Shown: positions 1 through 9,214 of the stretch, one piece after another
Position numbering within the stretch: the stretch's first letter is position 1
Layout of the letters: each line of letters begins with the position of its first letter
NCBI RefSeq assembly: GCF_003970675.1
Contig: NZ_CP034562.1
Span: 186,001 to 250,000, forward strand
Reading direction: 5' to 3'
Length of the DNA stretch: 64,000 nt
Source of the DNA: Flammeovirga pectinis
GTDB lineage: Bacteria > Bacteroidota > Bacteroidia > Cytophagales > Flammeovirgaceae
The notes under the pieces: model-generated
Databases searched by the model: none
Seen by the model: only the letters and a program-made list of their open reading frames with translations
Told to the model about the DNA's origin: nothing
Translations under genes and position numbers: made by a program

Positions 1-1223
1 TTATTGGTAGCATCGTATAAAGTAAGTGACCAAAAAGAGTCTACTGGAGGTTCTTCATCGAAAGTAATAGTATAACTATTTTTGCCTTCCACAGGTGCAT
101 TATCACTATCAATAAATCGGATAGGGTACATGGCTTCTTTTTCACCTTGACCGCCTAAATAAGGTCCTGAAATTAATGATCTGAAAGGGAAATCATAACC
201 ATAATTATCTAATTTTGTGGCAATATTCCAGCCATTGCTAGTAACTGAAGAAGAATACATAGACGATAAAATAGCCAATGGAGCTTCTATGGCGGCTTCT
301 TTCAAACCTTTAATTTGATGTTCGTTTAGATTATCTGTAGAGAATTTACCTCCTTTAATACCAATTCTCTCAAACTGGCCTACTAAAGAAATATCTTCTG
401 TATAAGTAGGATTTTGAGACAAAGCAAAAGCCAAGTACTTGTAAAAACGAAGTGAATCTGATGTTGGGAAAACAGGCATTTCTGGTAATTCTGTTTGCTT
501 ATTCATGTTTTCATAACCTTTTGATTCACTTAAAGAGCGTAGTTTAAATTGATCTTGAAGTAGATGTAGTTTCTTAATATTCTCCCCTTCTAAAACATGA
601 ATACGACCCCATAACCATGCTTTATCTGTTTTTACAATTACCTTTTTATCAATATCATTAGGTAAGTCACCTTCCCAACCTTCAGGTATTAAAGCAACCT
701 TTAAAGCAGTAGTACCTGTATTTCGTTTACCAATATATTCTACAAGGTTATGGTACATATCAAATACATTTACCACAAAGTAGCGCCCATTTGTATTGGG
801 TGTTTCTAAAATATAGGGTTCTGATAAATCGACAACAGCACTCATGTAATAGGTGTCATTATTGGCCGTTGGCATATCTTTATCTGCAGCAGTAGGAAGG
901 CGTTTTGCCCATCCAATTTTATTTAAAGGAGCTCTATAACTCGTTCTTGGTTTAGGGTTGGGAACAGAAGTATATTCTCTCATCGCTTGTTCCATTCTTA
1001 CTAAAGAATAACCAAACTCATAGGCTAATGTACCAACAGCTTTGGCATCGTAATAGTAACCGAGAGCACCAATTTCAGCATTTGGAGCAACACTAATAAT
1101 GGGATCAGCTTGTTGACTTACTTTATCTTTTATTTCTTGAACCTTATGATCTGGAAGAACTTGTGCAGTACAAGAAAAAGCAGTCATGAGTAAAGATCCG
1201 ATTGTTATTATTATAGATTTCAT
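1..1223 (-). CDS. DUF1254/DUF1214 family secreted protein (3' end cut off by window)
   Basis: The reading frame is open from an ATG at 1223 to the window edge, so about 407 residues are visible and the C-terminus is missing. The N-terminus MKSIIITIGSLLMTAFSC looks like a signal peptide, possibly a lipoprotein one (Cys 18). The body resembles the COG5361 family: an N-terminal DUF1254-like part with the YSLVRMEQAMR and YFVVNVFDMYHN stretches, then a DUF1214-like part with YPIRFIDSDNAPVEG and SFWSLTLYDATN. The biochemical role of this family is not established. It starts 8 nt after the sulfatase stop codon on the same strand, so the two are probably co-transcribed. The family call rests on pattern recognition only. 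Confidence 0.8.
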   Translation of the reverse strand, partial: MKSIIITIGSLLMTAFSCTAQVLPDHKVQEIKDKVSQQADPIISVAPNAEIGALGYYYDAKAVGTLAYEFGYSLVRMEQAMREYTSVPNPKPRTSYRAPLNKIGWAKRLPTAADKDMPTANNDTYYMSAVVDLSEPYILETPNTNGRYFVVNVFDMYHNLVEYIGKRNTGTTALKVALIPEGWEGDLPNDIDKKVIVKTDKAWLWGRIHVLEGENIKKLHLLQDQFKLRSLSESKGYENMNKQTELPEMPVFPTSDSLRFYKYLAFALSQNPTYTEDISLVGQFERIGIKGGKFSTDNLNEHQIKGLKEAAIEAPLAILSSMYSSSVTSNGWNIATKLDNYGYDFPFRSLISGPYLGGQGEKEAMYPIRFIDSDNAPVEGKNSYTITFDEEPPVDSFWSLTLYDATN

Positions 1224-1231
1224 AATTGTAA

Positions 1232-2758
1232 TTATTTTCCGAATTGATCAATAAATGAAGAAGCACCAATTCCAGATCCTTTCTGACGGGGAGGGAACTC
1301 TTTCATGCTTTTAGCAAATTGTTTTAATGGAGGAACAATTGTTGGCAGTATCCAAGTTTTTTCTTTCATCCATAGAAAATGGCCAGGTGTTTCTGGGGTA
1401 CGTTCGTAAGGGTCGAGTTTTAAATCGATAATCATACCAGCGGGTAATTTTTCTGCACTTTTTAGCCATTCATCTTTAATAGCTAAATGTATTTTCCAAT
1501 GGTCTACACGGATTGCCTGTAAATCATTTTCTGCAAAATAGAAGAACTCTCTTCTGTTTGATTTGCCATTTTTAGTAATTAAATCAAGTTGGTTGTACCC
1601 ATCAAGATGTACTTTGTACTCCTTACCATTTATTTTTTTTCCTTCAAGAAGCTCTTCTTTAATATTAGGTTCACCAATAGCAGCCATTAAAGTAGGTACC
1701 CAATCTTCGGCAGTCATTAATTCTCCACTCCATTCTCCTGCAGGAATATGTTCAGGCCACATTACTAACATTGGCACACGGAAACCACCATCCCAAGTAG
1801 TTCCTTTTTCTCCTCTAAAAGATGCCGTTCCAGCACTAGGCCAATGAGCCAAGTTTACTCCATTATCAGAAGTAAATAGTACAATCGTATTTTCTTTTTC
1901 ACCAATATCTTCTAGCGTTTGTAATAACTCACCAACCAAGTAATCTAAATGTAGAAGTCCATCAGCATAGGTGCTATGCCCACTTTTACCTTGCCATTTT
2001 TCTGAAACATAAATTTCTTGGTGCATTCTAGAAGGGTTAAACCATAAAAAGAAAGGGTTATCTTCTTTTTGTTTTTTCTTCATCCATTTCTGAGATATTT
2101 CTAAAACTTCATCATCAAAAGTTTCTTGGCGTAAAGCACCTAACTCACCTTTATCTTCTACAGTAATTTCCCCAACTCTGCCCCATCTTGGATCTACAGT
2201 TGCATCATCAATAGTTGTTGCTTTACTGTAAATCACGTTTCTTGGTCTACCGACAAAGTCTTTATCTTTTGGAAATTCTGGTTGTTCTGGCATTTCCATC
2301 ATATTTAAATGATATAAGAAACCATAAAACTCATCAAAGCCATGTGCAGTAGGGAGGTGTTCGTTTCTATCTCCTAAATGACTTTTTCCAAAATGAGCTG
2401 TGGCATACCCTTGGTCTTTCAGCATTTCTGCTAGCGTAACATCTTCAGATTGTAAACCAATTTTAGAACCTGGCTGGCCTACAGAAGTAAGTCCTGTTCT
2501 AATTGGATATTGTCCTGTAATGAATGAAGACCGACCCGCTGTACAACTTTGTTGTGCGTAATAGTCATTAATTAAAAGCCCTTCATCTGCTATCTGATCT
2601 ATATTTGGCGTACTGACAGCACCTAATCCTCTATGGTAAGCTGAAATATCTTGAGGAGCAACATCGTCCGTCATAATGACTACTATATTTGGTTTTTGTT
2701 GTGCAAAACAGAGCAATGATATACACCAGAAGGCGGTAGTTATTAATAGATTTTTCAT
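1232..2758 (-). CDS. Type I formylglycine-dependent sulfatase (arylsulfatase family)
   Basis: A 508-residue secreted hydrolase predicted to cleave sulfate esters. A signal peptide (about residues 1-20) precedes PNIVVIMTDD, whose paired Asp 31/32 are the expected metal ligands. The active-site motif SCTAGRS has Cys 72, the residue converted to formylglycine in type I sulfatases (C-x-A/P-x-R). Further family motifs are HFGKSHLG, a metal-binding FTSDNG segment and GFRVPMLVMWP. Length is normal for the family. The start is the ATG directly before the signal peptide. It probably forms an operon with the DUF1254 gene 8 nt downstream. Marine Bacteroidetes use such enzymes on sulfated polysaccharides, but the substrate here cannot be read from the sequence. 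An unlinked formylglycine-generating enzyme would be needed; none is in the window. Confidence 0.93.
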   Translation of the reverse strand: MKNLLITTAFWCISLLCFAQQKPNIVVIMTDDVAPQDISAYHRGLGAVSTPNIDQIADEGLLINDYYAQQSCTAGRSSFITGQYPIRTGLTSVGQPGSKIGLQSEDVTLAEMLKDQGYATAHFGKSHLGDRNEHLPTAHGFDEFYGFLYHLNMMEMPEQPEFPKDKDFVGRPRNVIYSKATTIDDATVDPRWGRVGEITVEDKGELGALRQETFDDEVLEISQKWMKKKQKEDNPFFLWFNPSRMHQEIYVSEKWQGKSGHSTYADGLLHLDYLVGELLQTLEDIGEKENTIVLFTSDNGVNLAHWPSAGTASFRGEKGTTWDGGFRVPMLVMWPEHIPAGEWSGELMTAEDWVPTLMAAIGEPNIKEELLEGKKINGKEYKVHLDGYNQLDLITKNGKSNRREFFYFAENDLQAIRVDHWKIHLAIKDEWLKSAEKLPAGMIIDLKLDPYERTPETPGHFLWMKEKTWILPTIVPPLKQFAKSMKEFPPRQKGSGIGASSFIDQFGK

Positions 2759-2877
2759 ATTGTTGTATTCTTTTTATAATTGATATACAGCAAATTTATG
2801 CTATCAATGCCTCTAATTTGAGAGGGAATTAACCACATTAGAAAACTACGGGAAACACGCAGACAAGAAAATAGAGG

Positions 2878-2915
2878 TAAAAAAAATCCCCATGCAAAAC
2901 ATGAGGACAGGATTT
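2878..2915 (-). terminator. Weak terminator-like hairpin
   Basis: An imperfect stem-loop (AATCC..CATG / CATG..GGATT) read on the minus strand runs into a T-rich tract (the A run at 2877-2886). It lies just downstream of the small lipoprotein gene and upstream of the sulfatase. Confidence 0.4.
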
Positions 2916-2938
2916 AAATTAGCTAAGTAAATAGTAAC

Positions 2939-3103
2939 CTAATTATTGATAACAGGAGGTGTTGGTTGAACAGGTCCAGGATCTGCAATTGGATGTTCTG
3001 GAGTTTCTATTGGACCTAATTCGTTGTTATCATTATTACATGAGAAAAAGCTAATTGTTAAAAATAGCACTATCATCTTTCCTATTAATCTTAAATTTTT
3101 CAT
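2939..3103 (-). CDS. Small proline-rich lipoprotein (54 aa)
   Basis: A short open frame of 54 codons from the ATG at 3103. The N-terminus MKNLRLIGKMIVLFLTIS is a basic then hydrophobic signal sequence ending in FFSC, a plausible lipobox with Cys 22. The mature part is about 32 residues, acidic then rich in Pro (GPIETPEHPIADPGPVQPTPP), like a tether without a folded domain. It lies alone between the sulfatase and the response regulator with gaps of 180 and 123 nt. I do not recognise a family. The signal peptide plus start and stop in one frame make it likelier than chance; expression is unproven. Confidence 0.6.
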   Translation of the reverse strand: MKNLRLIGKMIVLFLTISFFSCNNDNNELGPIETPEHPIADPGPVQPTPPVINN

Positions 3104-3226
3104 CTGAATTTTACTTATTTGATTGAAAATTATACTCTCTAATGTGAATCAAAGGTGATGGTTTTAAAGAATATAATTGTACGTAATAAGCAGAGTTCTT
3201 ATAAATACGGGAATCCCTTAGAAGAT

Positions 3227-3883
3227 TTATAGATCTGTAAATAAGTTTCTTTCTATTGCATATAAAACTAATCCTGCCACATTCTTAGCACCTGTTTTTT
3301 CAACTAAATTTCTTTTATGCGTTTCTACTGTTCGCGGAGAAATAAATAACTTTTCTCCAATTTCTATATTTGAAAATTCCTTACAGATAAGGTGTAAAAC
3401 CTCCATTTCTCGTTCTGTTAAAGGTATTTCTGTCAATACTCTTTTCTTTACAGCAGGCTGAGAAGAAAGCCCTTGCATAATAATAGAAGTAACCTCAGAA
3501 GAGTAATAATTTTCTCCATTTGCTACAGATTTAATTGCTTTTCTTAACTCATCTTGTGTACAATCTTTTAGAATATATCCTTTAGCCCCTGCGCTTAGCA
3601 TTTTCTTGATGTTGTAGCTTTCGTTCATCATTGTAAGAGCAAGAACATGAATAGATGGATATTGAGCTGTAATTTCTTTACACAATGTTATACCGTCTTT
3701 TTCGGGCATCATTATGTCTGTAATTACAACATCAACTTTGTGCTTTTCTAATAAAAGAAGTGCCTCAACACCATTCACTGCTTCACCAATAATATCAAAA
3801 TGTTCTTTGTCTAAGAAAGATTTTAATCCCTCTCGGATCATATTATGATCATCAACTAAAAGTACTTTTATAGGGGTATTCAT
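3227..3883 (-). CDS. NarL/LuxR-family response regulator
   Basis: A 218-residue two-component response regulator. The receiver domain (about 5-120) has the acidic pair Asp 11/12, phospho-acceptor Asp 56 in VITDIMMP, and Lys 106 in ILKD. The C-terminal LuxR-type helix-turn-helix (about 150-212) has LTEREMEVLHLI and the recognition segment SPRTVETHKRNL. It starts 2 nt after the stop of the histidine kinase at 3886-5586, so the pair is almost certainly co-transcribed and cognate. It should bind DNA when phosphorylated. Targets are unknown; the divergent GH5 gene is the nearest candidate. Confidence 0.94.
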   Translation of the reverse strand: MNTPIKVLLVDDHNMIREGLKSFLDKEHFDIIGEAVNGVEALLLLEKHKVDVVITDIMMPEKDGITLCKEITAQYPSIHVLALTMMNESYNIKKMLSAGAKGYILKDCTQDELRKAIKSVANGENYYSSEVTSIIMQGLSSQPAVKKRVLTEIPLTEREMEVLHLICKEFSNIEIGEKLFISPRTVETHKRNLVEKTGAKNVAGLVLYAIERNLFTDL

Positions 3884-3885
3884 AA

Positions 3886-5586
3886 TTATAAAGCCAATTC
3901 TAAGACTATTTCTGTTCCTTTATTTTTAACTGATGATATTTGGAGATAAGCTCCAATCGCTTCAGCTCTTGTTTTTAAACTATTTAAGCCAAAGGTATTT
4001 TTTGTTGTTGATAAGTCAAACCCAACACCGTTATCTTCTATAGTTAAAACGAGCAAATCGCTATATTTTAATAATTGTATAGTGCATTTTTCTGCCTCAG
4101 AGTATTTGATAACATTATTGATACTTTCTTGTACAATCCTATATAAAGTCATTTCTACAGAAAGTTTTAATCGTTCCTCATTAAGGTTGTCGTAAAAAAT
4201 AATTTGAGTAGCGGTAGATCCTTCTAATGCACTTATTAGAGCTTGTATTGCCGGAGAAATTCCATTCTGATGTATCACTTTAGGCATAAGGTTATGTGCC
4301 AAAGTTCTACTTTCTTGAATAGCTTTTTTTAGATAATTGTAGCCAACAGTAAACTTATTCATCAGTTCCTTATCAGAAATTTCATCAGAGACACGCACTT
4401 TTTCTAGATTAAGTAAAGAAGTAGACATGGTTTGTTGTAGGCTATCGTGTATATCTCTTGCAATTCTACTTCTCTCTTTATCTTCTGTTTCTAAAATGGC
4501 ATTTATCACTTTCTCTTCTTGTTTCATCTGCTCATTTATATCAGAAAAAGTACCTACAATATGTGTGTTTTTTTTAATTGATGCACTTCTAAAGTTATAC
4601 CACTTTAATTCTTTTGTAGCAGTATAACAACGTACATCAATACTTATAGCACTACCATTTTCAATACAATTTTTAAACTGTTGATTAAATAGATCGAGAT
4701 CTCCTTTATGAATTTGTTCTTGAATTGATGCTATAGATGGCGTCAATTTTTCAGAAGGAAAGTCTAATAGCTTACTATTTTTAGGAAACCAATTGAGTTG
4801 TTTACTTATTAAATCATATTGCCAGATTAAAATACCCGTTCCTTGGGTAGCCAAAGTAAATCGATGGTCACTTTCTACTAAATTATCTTTTGTAGATTGT
4901 AATTCGACTACGCTTTCTTTAAACTTTTTGTCAATGCGTTCTTGTCTTTTTAACCTTAATCTAATTAAGTAATAAGAGGCCGTAGAAAATAGAAGTACAA
5001 AGAGTAATAGTAGCAATAGAGTATAAAAAAGAGTGAAACCTTCTTCTTTACTCTCGTTCCATGTTTTTGTAGTACGAGAATCTATTCTTTTTTCCAAAGA
5101 AAGTAAAAGTGCATTTGCATTGTTCTTAGCGTCTAGATATTCTTTTTGTTGAAGTAAAGCCAATGCGGTACTTTGAGTAGGTAATGCCAAAGCCTTTTTT
5201 TCTATCTGAATAGCTTTATTGGAAAGTAAGAGTGCGTTATTAATCAATTGAATTTCTTGAGAAGTAAAACCTTTTGCTTGTAAACTATCAACTCTAAAAT
5301 CACTTTTAAGAAATTGAGCAGAAGGGTCATCATAATTTAAAAACTTTTGATAGGCCTCTTTCCATATTTCATTTTTACTATAAATAGTATTGGTACATAA
5401 CCGAGTTAGTTCATTATTTCTATCAATTAAATAATCGCTTAAAGCAAAAGAACTTTGACGCTGAAATTGCATACTACCAAACTCTTTTCTGTTATCAAGT
5501 AATCGTAAAAAAATCACTAAGATAATTAGTAGAAATAGAATTACAGTGCTAAATAATAATGTAAAGGAAGTTCTAATTTTAATCAT
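3886..5586 (-). CDS. Membrane sensor histidine kinase (HisKA_3, NarX-like) with PAS domain
   Basis: A 566-residue sensor kinase. Transmembrane segments at about 7-28 and 186-208 flank a helical periplasmic region of about 155 residues. A PAS-like domain (about 240-352) and a HisKA_3 dimerisation domain follow. The phospho-accepting residue is His 380 in ERSRIARDIHDSLQQ. The C-terminal ATPase domain has VQESINNVIKYSEA (N box) and IEDNGVGFD (G1 box). It lies directly upstream of its response regulator (2 nt) and is divergent from the GH5 cellulase with 306 nt between. The ligand is unknown. The position suggests, but does not show, a link to polysaccharide sensing. Confidence 0.94.
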   Translation of the reverse strand: MIKIRTSFTLLFSTVILFLLIILVIFLRLLDNRKEFGSMQFQRQSSFALSDYLIDRNNELTRLCTNTIYSKNEIWKEAYQKFLNYDDPSAQFLKSDFRVDSLQAKGFTSQEIQLINNALLLSNKAIQIEKKALALPTQSTALALLQQKEYLDAKNNANALLLSLEKRIDSRTTKTWNESKEEGFTLFYTLLLLLLFVLLFSTASYYLIRLRLKRQERIDKKFKESVVELQSTKDNLVESDHRFTLATQGTGILIWQYDLISKQLNWFPKNSKLLDFPSEKLTPSIASIQEQIHKGDLDLFNQQFKNCIENGSAISIDVRCYTATKELKWYNFRSASIKKNTHIVGTFSDINEQMKQEEKVINAILETEDKERSRIARDIHDSLQQTMSTSLLNLEKVRVSDEISDKELMNKFTVGYNYLKKAIQESRTLAHNLMPKVIHQNGISPAIQALISALEGSTATQIIFYDNLNEERLKLSVEMTLYRIVQESINNVIKYSEAEKCTIQLLKYSDLLVLTIEDNGVGFDLSTTKNTFGLNSLKTRAEAIGAYLQISSVKNKGTEIVLELAL

Positions 5587-5892
5587 TTACAGTAGCTTTT
5601 TTTTGTTAAGCTAAGGTTGTTGATTTCTAAACTAAATACAAATTTAATGTTTTGAAGAATGAAAAATAAAGCTCTTTTCTAAAGATTATTTATGCTGATT
5701 TAATCGAGTTTACTTAACAACATAACTTTTCTCTTTTTTATTGGAATTTCACCTTGTCCAACTAATTTTTAGTTAAAAAGTGCTCTTATTTACATATAAA
5801 GAGGGTTTGTCGTAGGTTTGTCGTAGTGAAAAATATGGCTTTTTTGATGCTTTAATGAATATTTGTGTATTATCAACACTAATTTTTAGATT
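5587..5892. other. Divergent intergenic region, kinase / GH5 gene
   Basis: This 306-bp AT-rich spacer must hold promoters for both the kinase (minus) and the GH5 gene (plus). The only structured part I see is the TCGTA repeat pair and -7-like box near the GH5 start, listed separately. No open frame worth calling. Confidence 0.6.
5810..5865 (+). promoter_or_regulatory. Putative activator site (TCGTA direct repeat) plus -7 box of the GH5 gene
   Basis: TCGTA occurs at 5810-5814 and 5821-5825, an 11-bp period within TTTGTCGTAGG / TTTGTCGTAGT. After 32 nt comes AATATTTG (5858-5865), one mismatch from the Bacteroidetes -7 consensus TAnnTTTG. The ATG lies 27 nt further on. The same layout with the same 32-nt spacing precedes the GH8 gene (9128-9183). 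Function is inferred from this conservation; the binding protein is unknown. Confidence 0.6.
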
Positions 5893-8817
5893 ATGAAACA
5901 AGCTCTTTCTATTTTACTTCTATTACTTGCAAACCAGATTGTAGTAGGAGAAATACTAACTATTAATAACTGTAACACTATAGTAATACCATCTCAAATT
6001 GAGAGTGAAAATTACTGTGGAATGTCGGGAATACAAACCGAACAAACACAAGACGAATCGGGTAATCTTAATATAGGTTACATAGACGATGACGATTGGA
6101 TGAGTTACAATATCAGTGTACCTGCAAGTGGTACTTATACGCTATCTTACAGAGTGGCTTCTGCTAATGGAGGTAACGAAATTCAGATTGACAAGGATAG
6201 AGGTACTACTGTTTTAGGTACTATTACTGTACCTGCAACAGGTGGGTGGCAAACTTGGCAAACAATAACGCACGACATTTCGCTCCCTCAAGGAGAGTAT
6301 GAAATTGGTATAAAAGCAAACATTGGTGGGTTTAACATCAATTGGTTTAGCATTACTGGGAATGTAGTACCACAAGGTAATTTTCTACATACCGATGGTA
6401 AAAATATTGTAGATGGTAATGGCAATAACTTCTTATTAAATTCTGTAAACCTAGACGGTTGGATGGTACAAGAAGGCTATATTATGGAAGTGCCTTTTGG
6501 ACCACAATGGGAAATTGAGCAAGGAATTATTGATGTAATTGGCGAACAAAACACACAAGAATTTCAAGATGCATGGTTAGATAATATGGTTACAGAAGCT
6601 GATATTATTCAAATTAAATCTTGGGGGTTTAATAGTATTCGTGTACCATTACACTATAACCTCTTTACACTTCCAATAGAAGAAGAGCCAGTAGAAGGGC
6701 AAAGTACGGTGCTTTCTAAAGGTTATAACCTTATCGATAACTTATTGGGATGGTGTAAGCAACATCAAATTTATCTTATTTTAGATTTACACGCAGCTCC
6801 AGGCGGACAAGGAGAAGATCAACCTATTTCTGATTATAACCCTGCAAAACCATCACTTTGGGAAAGCGGAGAGAACAGGTCTAAGACAGTGCATTTATGG
6901 AGAGAAATTGCGTCTAGATATGCTGATGAAGAATGGATTGCAGGCTACGATTTATTAAATGAGACAAATTGGGAATTAGGTGATCAGAATGAAATGCTTT
7001 CCAATCTTTATACGTCTATTTTATGGGAACTAAGACAAGTAGATAGTAATCATATTGTATTTATAGAAGGTAATTGGTGGGCAAATGATTACAGGGGCTT
7101 AACTCCTGCATTTGATGACAATATGGTATATGCTTTTCATAAATATTGGACGGATGTAGATCAAGCATCAATTCAAGAATTTATCGATCTTAGAAACTCT
7201 ACAAATACACCTATTTGGTGTGGTGAAACAGGAGAAAACTCAAATCAATGGTATAGCGAAAACTTCGAATTACTAGAAGCAAACAATATTGGATTCTCTT
7301 TTTGGCCATTGAAAAAAGTAAATCAAATTCAAGGTTTATTAAAGGTAGATCAGCCTCAGGGAATACAGGATATTCTTGATTATTGGAGTGGTGAAGGTGC
7401 AAAACCATCTGTAACAAATGCGAAAGCAGCATTAATGCAATGGGCTGTAAATACTCGATTAGAGAATTGTGAATATAACTATTCTGTGATAGATGCAACA
7501 ACTAGGGCAGTAGGTACAAATGCAACGCAACCTTATGAAGTTGTAAACTTACCTGCAGATAATATTACAGCCGTAAATTATGATTTAGGAAAACAAGGCT
7601 ATGCTTATTTTGAACAAGGTGCAATTGGAGATTATGGTGACAGAGACGCTTGGAATATTAATTGGACTTTTAGAAACGATGCAGTAGATATCTATCAAGT
7701 TGGTGGAAATGGAGCTTATTATATTGGTGAAACAAAAGATAATGAGTGGTTAGGTTACACGGTTAACTTTACAGAAAGTGGACAATATGCGATTACTACA
7801 GAAGTTGCAGCAAATAGTACTGGCGGAGAATATCATATAGAAATTGATGGTGTAAATGTTTCTGGTACGGTACAAGTTAGTAGTACAGGTGGATGGGAAG
7901 CGTTTTCTTTTCAGGAGAGTGGAACGGCAACGGTTAATTCTGGAACAAAGACTATTAAATTTGTTTTTGAAAAGGGAGGCTTTAATATCAAATCACTTGC
8001 ATTTACTAAAACACAGAGTGAAAATATTGAAGTGACTGCTCTTTCTTTATCTCAAAGTTCTGCAAATCTTGCTGTAAATCAGTCTTTACAATTATCAGCA
8101 ACCATATTACCTGCTAACGCAACTGATAAATCTGTGATTTGGTCATCGTCTAATACAACTGTAGCAACTGTCTCTTCAGCAGGAGAAGTAATTACATTAG
8201 CAGAAGGAAATGCTATTATTACAGCACAAAGTAGTGTGTCATCAATACAAAAAACGTGTGCTATATCTGTTACAGGCCAAGAAGAAGAAGAAGGAGGCTG
8301 TGAAAATGCAACACCAATTACTTTAAATTTCTCTTACGATGGCGTAGAAGAACAATGTTGGGTAATTTCTGACAATATTAATTATATCAACTCTTGGGGT
8401 ACAGCCACAGTTACTATTAACGGGGTTGATATTACAAACCTTTGGGTGAATAATTTCCCTGCAAAAGAGAACGGTAAGTATTACATCACTTTTAAGGGTG
8501 CTGAATCTTGGGCACATATCGAAATTGAAGGAGCGGGTAATTCTAATCAGAGAGAAAGTTTGAATAGTGAATTCAATCAGGTTTCCTCTAAAGTATATCC
8601 AAATCCAATTACATCAGGTGATGTACATATTAGTCATCCTATTGAATCTCTAGGAGCAGAAATAAATATTTTTGATGTGGAAGGAAAGAATGTTTATTCT
8701 TCTATTGTCACATCAGAAGAAACAAAAATAGATAAAAAGGCCTTCAATAAAGGATTGTATATTATTACAATTCAGTATTTAGATAAGGTTGAAAAGATAA
8801 AATTAGTTGTGCAATAA
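5893..8817 (+). CDS. Secreted multidomain GH5 beta-glucanase/cellulase with CBM6 and T9SS tail
   Basis: A 974-residue secreted endo-beta-glucanase-type enzyme. Order: signal peptide (1-19); CBM6 (about 26-156); GH5 catalytic domain (about 165-495) with LILDLHAAPGG, acid/base Glu 357 in DLLNETNW and nucleophile Glu 445 in IWCGETGEN; a second, divergent CBM6-like domain (about 548-708); a Big2 domain (about 713-794); an unassigned module of about 75 residues (803-880); and a T9SS type A sorting domain (about 900-974, starting VYPNP). Subfamily and exact substrate (cellulose, mixed-linkage glucan or other beta-glucan) cannot be fixed by eye. It is paired with the GH8 gene downstream, which shares four of its modules, its promoter element and its terminator. 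Confidence 0.93.
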   Translation: MKQALSILLLLLANQIVVGEILTINNCNTIVIPSQIESENYCGMSGIQTEQTQDESGNLNIGYIDDDDWMSYNISVPASGTYTLSYRVASANGGNEIQIDKDRGTTVLGTITVPATGGWQTWQTITHDISLPQGEYEIGIKANIGGFNINWFSITGNVVPQGNFLHTDGKNIVDGNGNNFLLNSVNLDGWMVQEGYIMEVPFGPQWEIEQGIIDVIGEQNTQEFQDAWLDNMVTEADIIQIKSWGFNSIRVPLHYNLFTLPIEEEPVEGQSTVLSKGYNLIDNLLGWCKQHQIYLILDLHAAPGGQGEDQPISDYNPAKPSLWESGENRSKTVHLWREIASRYADEEWIAGYDLLNETNWELGDQNEMLSNLYTSILWELRQVDSNHIVFIEGNWWANDYRGLTPAFDDNMVYAFHKYWTDVDQASIQEFIDLRNSTNTPIWCGETGENSNQWYSENFELLEANNIGFSFWPLKKVNQIQGLLKVDQPQGIQDILDYWSGEGAKPSVTNAKAALMQWAVNTRLENCEYNYSVIDATTRAVGTNATQPYEVVNLPADNITAVNYDLGKQGYAYFEQGAIGDYGDRDAWNINWTFRNDAVDIYQVGGNGAYYIGETKDNEWLGYTVNFTESGQYAITTEVAANSTGGEYHIEIDGVNVSGTVQVSSTGGWEAFSFQESGTATVNSGTKTIKFVFEKGGFNIKSLAFTKTQSENIEVTALSLSQSSANLAVNQSLQLSATILPANATDKSVIWSSSNTTVATVSSAGEVITLAEGNAIITAQSSVSSIQKTCAISVTGQEEEEGGCENATPITLNFSYDGVEEQCWVISDNINYINSWGTATVTINGVDITNLWVNNFPAKENGKYYITFKGAESWAHIEIEGAGNSNQRESLNSEFNQVSSKVYPNPITSGDVHISHPIESLGAEINIFDVEGKNVYSSIVTSEETKIDKKAFNKGLYIITIQYLDKVEKIKLVVQ

Positions 8818-8841
8818 TTATTGTATTGTAAATTGGTATAG

Positions 8842-8878
8842 AACTTCTCTTCTGCTTTGTGGGAGAGAAGTTTTTTTG
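8842..8878 (+). terminator. Rho-independent terminator after GH5 gene
   Basis: The stem AACTTCTCT / AGAGAAGTT with a 13-nt loop is followed by a run of T. The GH8 gene ends in nearly the same hairpin (11602-11638). Confidence 0.88.
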
Positions 8879-9127
8879 TTTAAATACATCTTTGCAGCTT
8901 AAAGAATACACTGCTCGTGGTTTTTATTACTGAGAAGTAAGCAGAGTTTAGCTTCATATCTATGGTCGTTAAATGGTCTTCTCTTGTTAGTCTTTCGTTT
9001 TATAAATAGTAATCTTAACGTATGTGTAACTTATTGATAATAAGATCGTTGATTGTTTTTGAGGTTTCTGTAAACGAAATACTTTTTATATGAAGGAAGT
9101 TTTTGTCTACATCAATAACCGTGGAAG

Positions 9128-9183
9128 TCGTAGGGTTGTCGTACCCAAAAAAATAGAACTCAAGATCCAATAGCTAATATTTG
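9128..9183 (+). promoter_or_regulatory. Putative activator site (TCGTA direct repeat) plus -7 box of the GH8 gene
   Basis: TCGTA at 9128-9132 and 9139-9143 (11-bp period). The 16-bp core differs from the GH5 copy at one base. AATATTTG follows at 9176-9183 after exactly 32 nt, and the ATG 31 nt later. Sequence just downstream of the box (ACACTAAT) also matches the GH5 promoter. Confidence 0.6.
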
Positions 9184-9214
9184 AGTGTTCTAAATACACT
9201 AATAAATATTTTTT

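Larger units (their letters stand above)
8818..9214. other. Intergenic region between GH5 and GH8 genes
   Basis: This 397-bp spacer holds the GH5 terminator at its left end and the TCGTA-repeat promoter element of the GH8 gene at its right. The middle is AT-rich and I see no gene in it. The presence of a terminator and a new promoter suggests the two enzymes are separate transcripts. Confidence 0.6.

Noticed and set aside
7211-7501. 96-codon antisense frame inside the GH5 gene
   Set aside because: It lies wholly within a clear catalytic domain and has no recognisable protein features.
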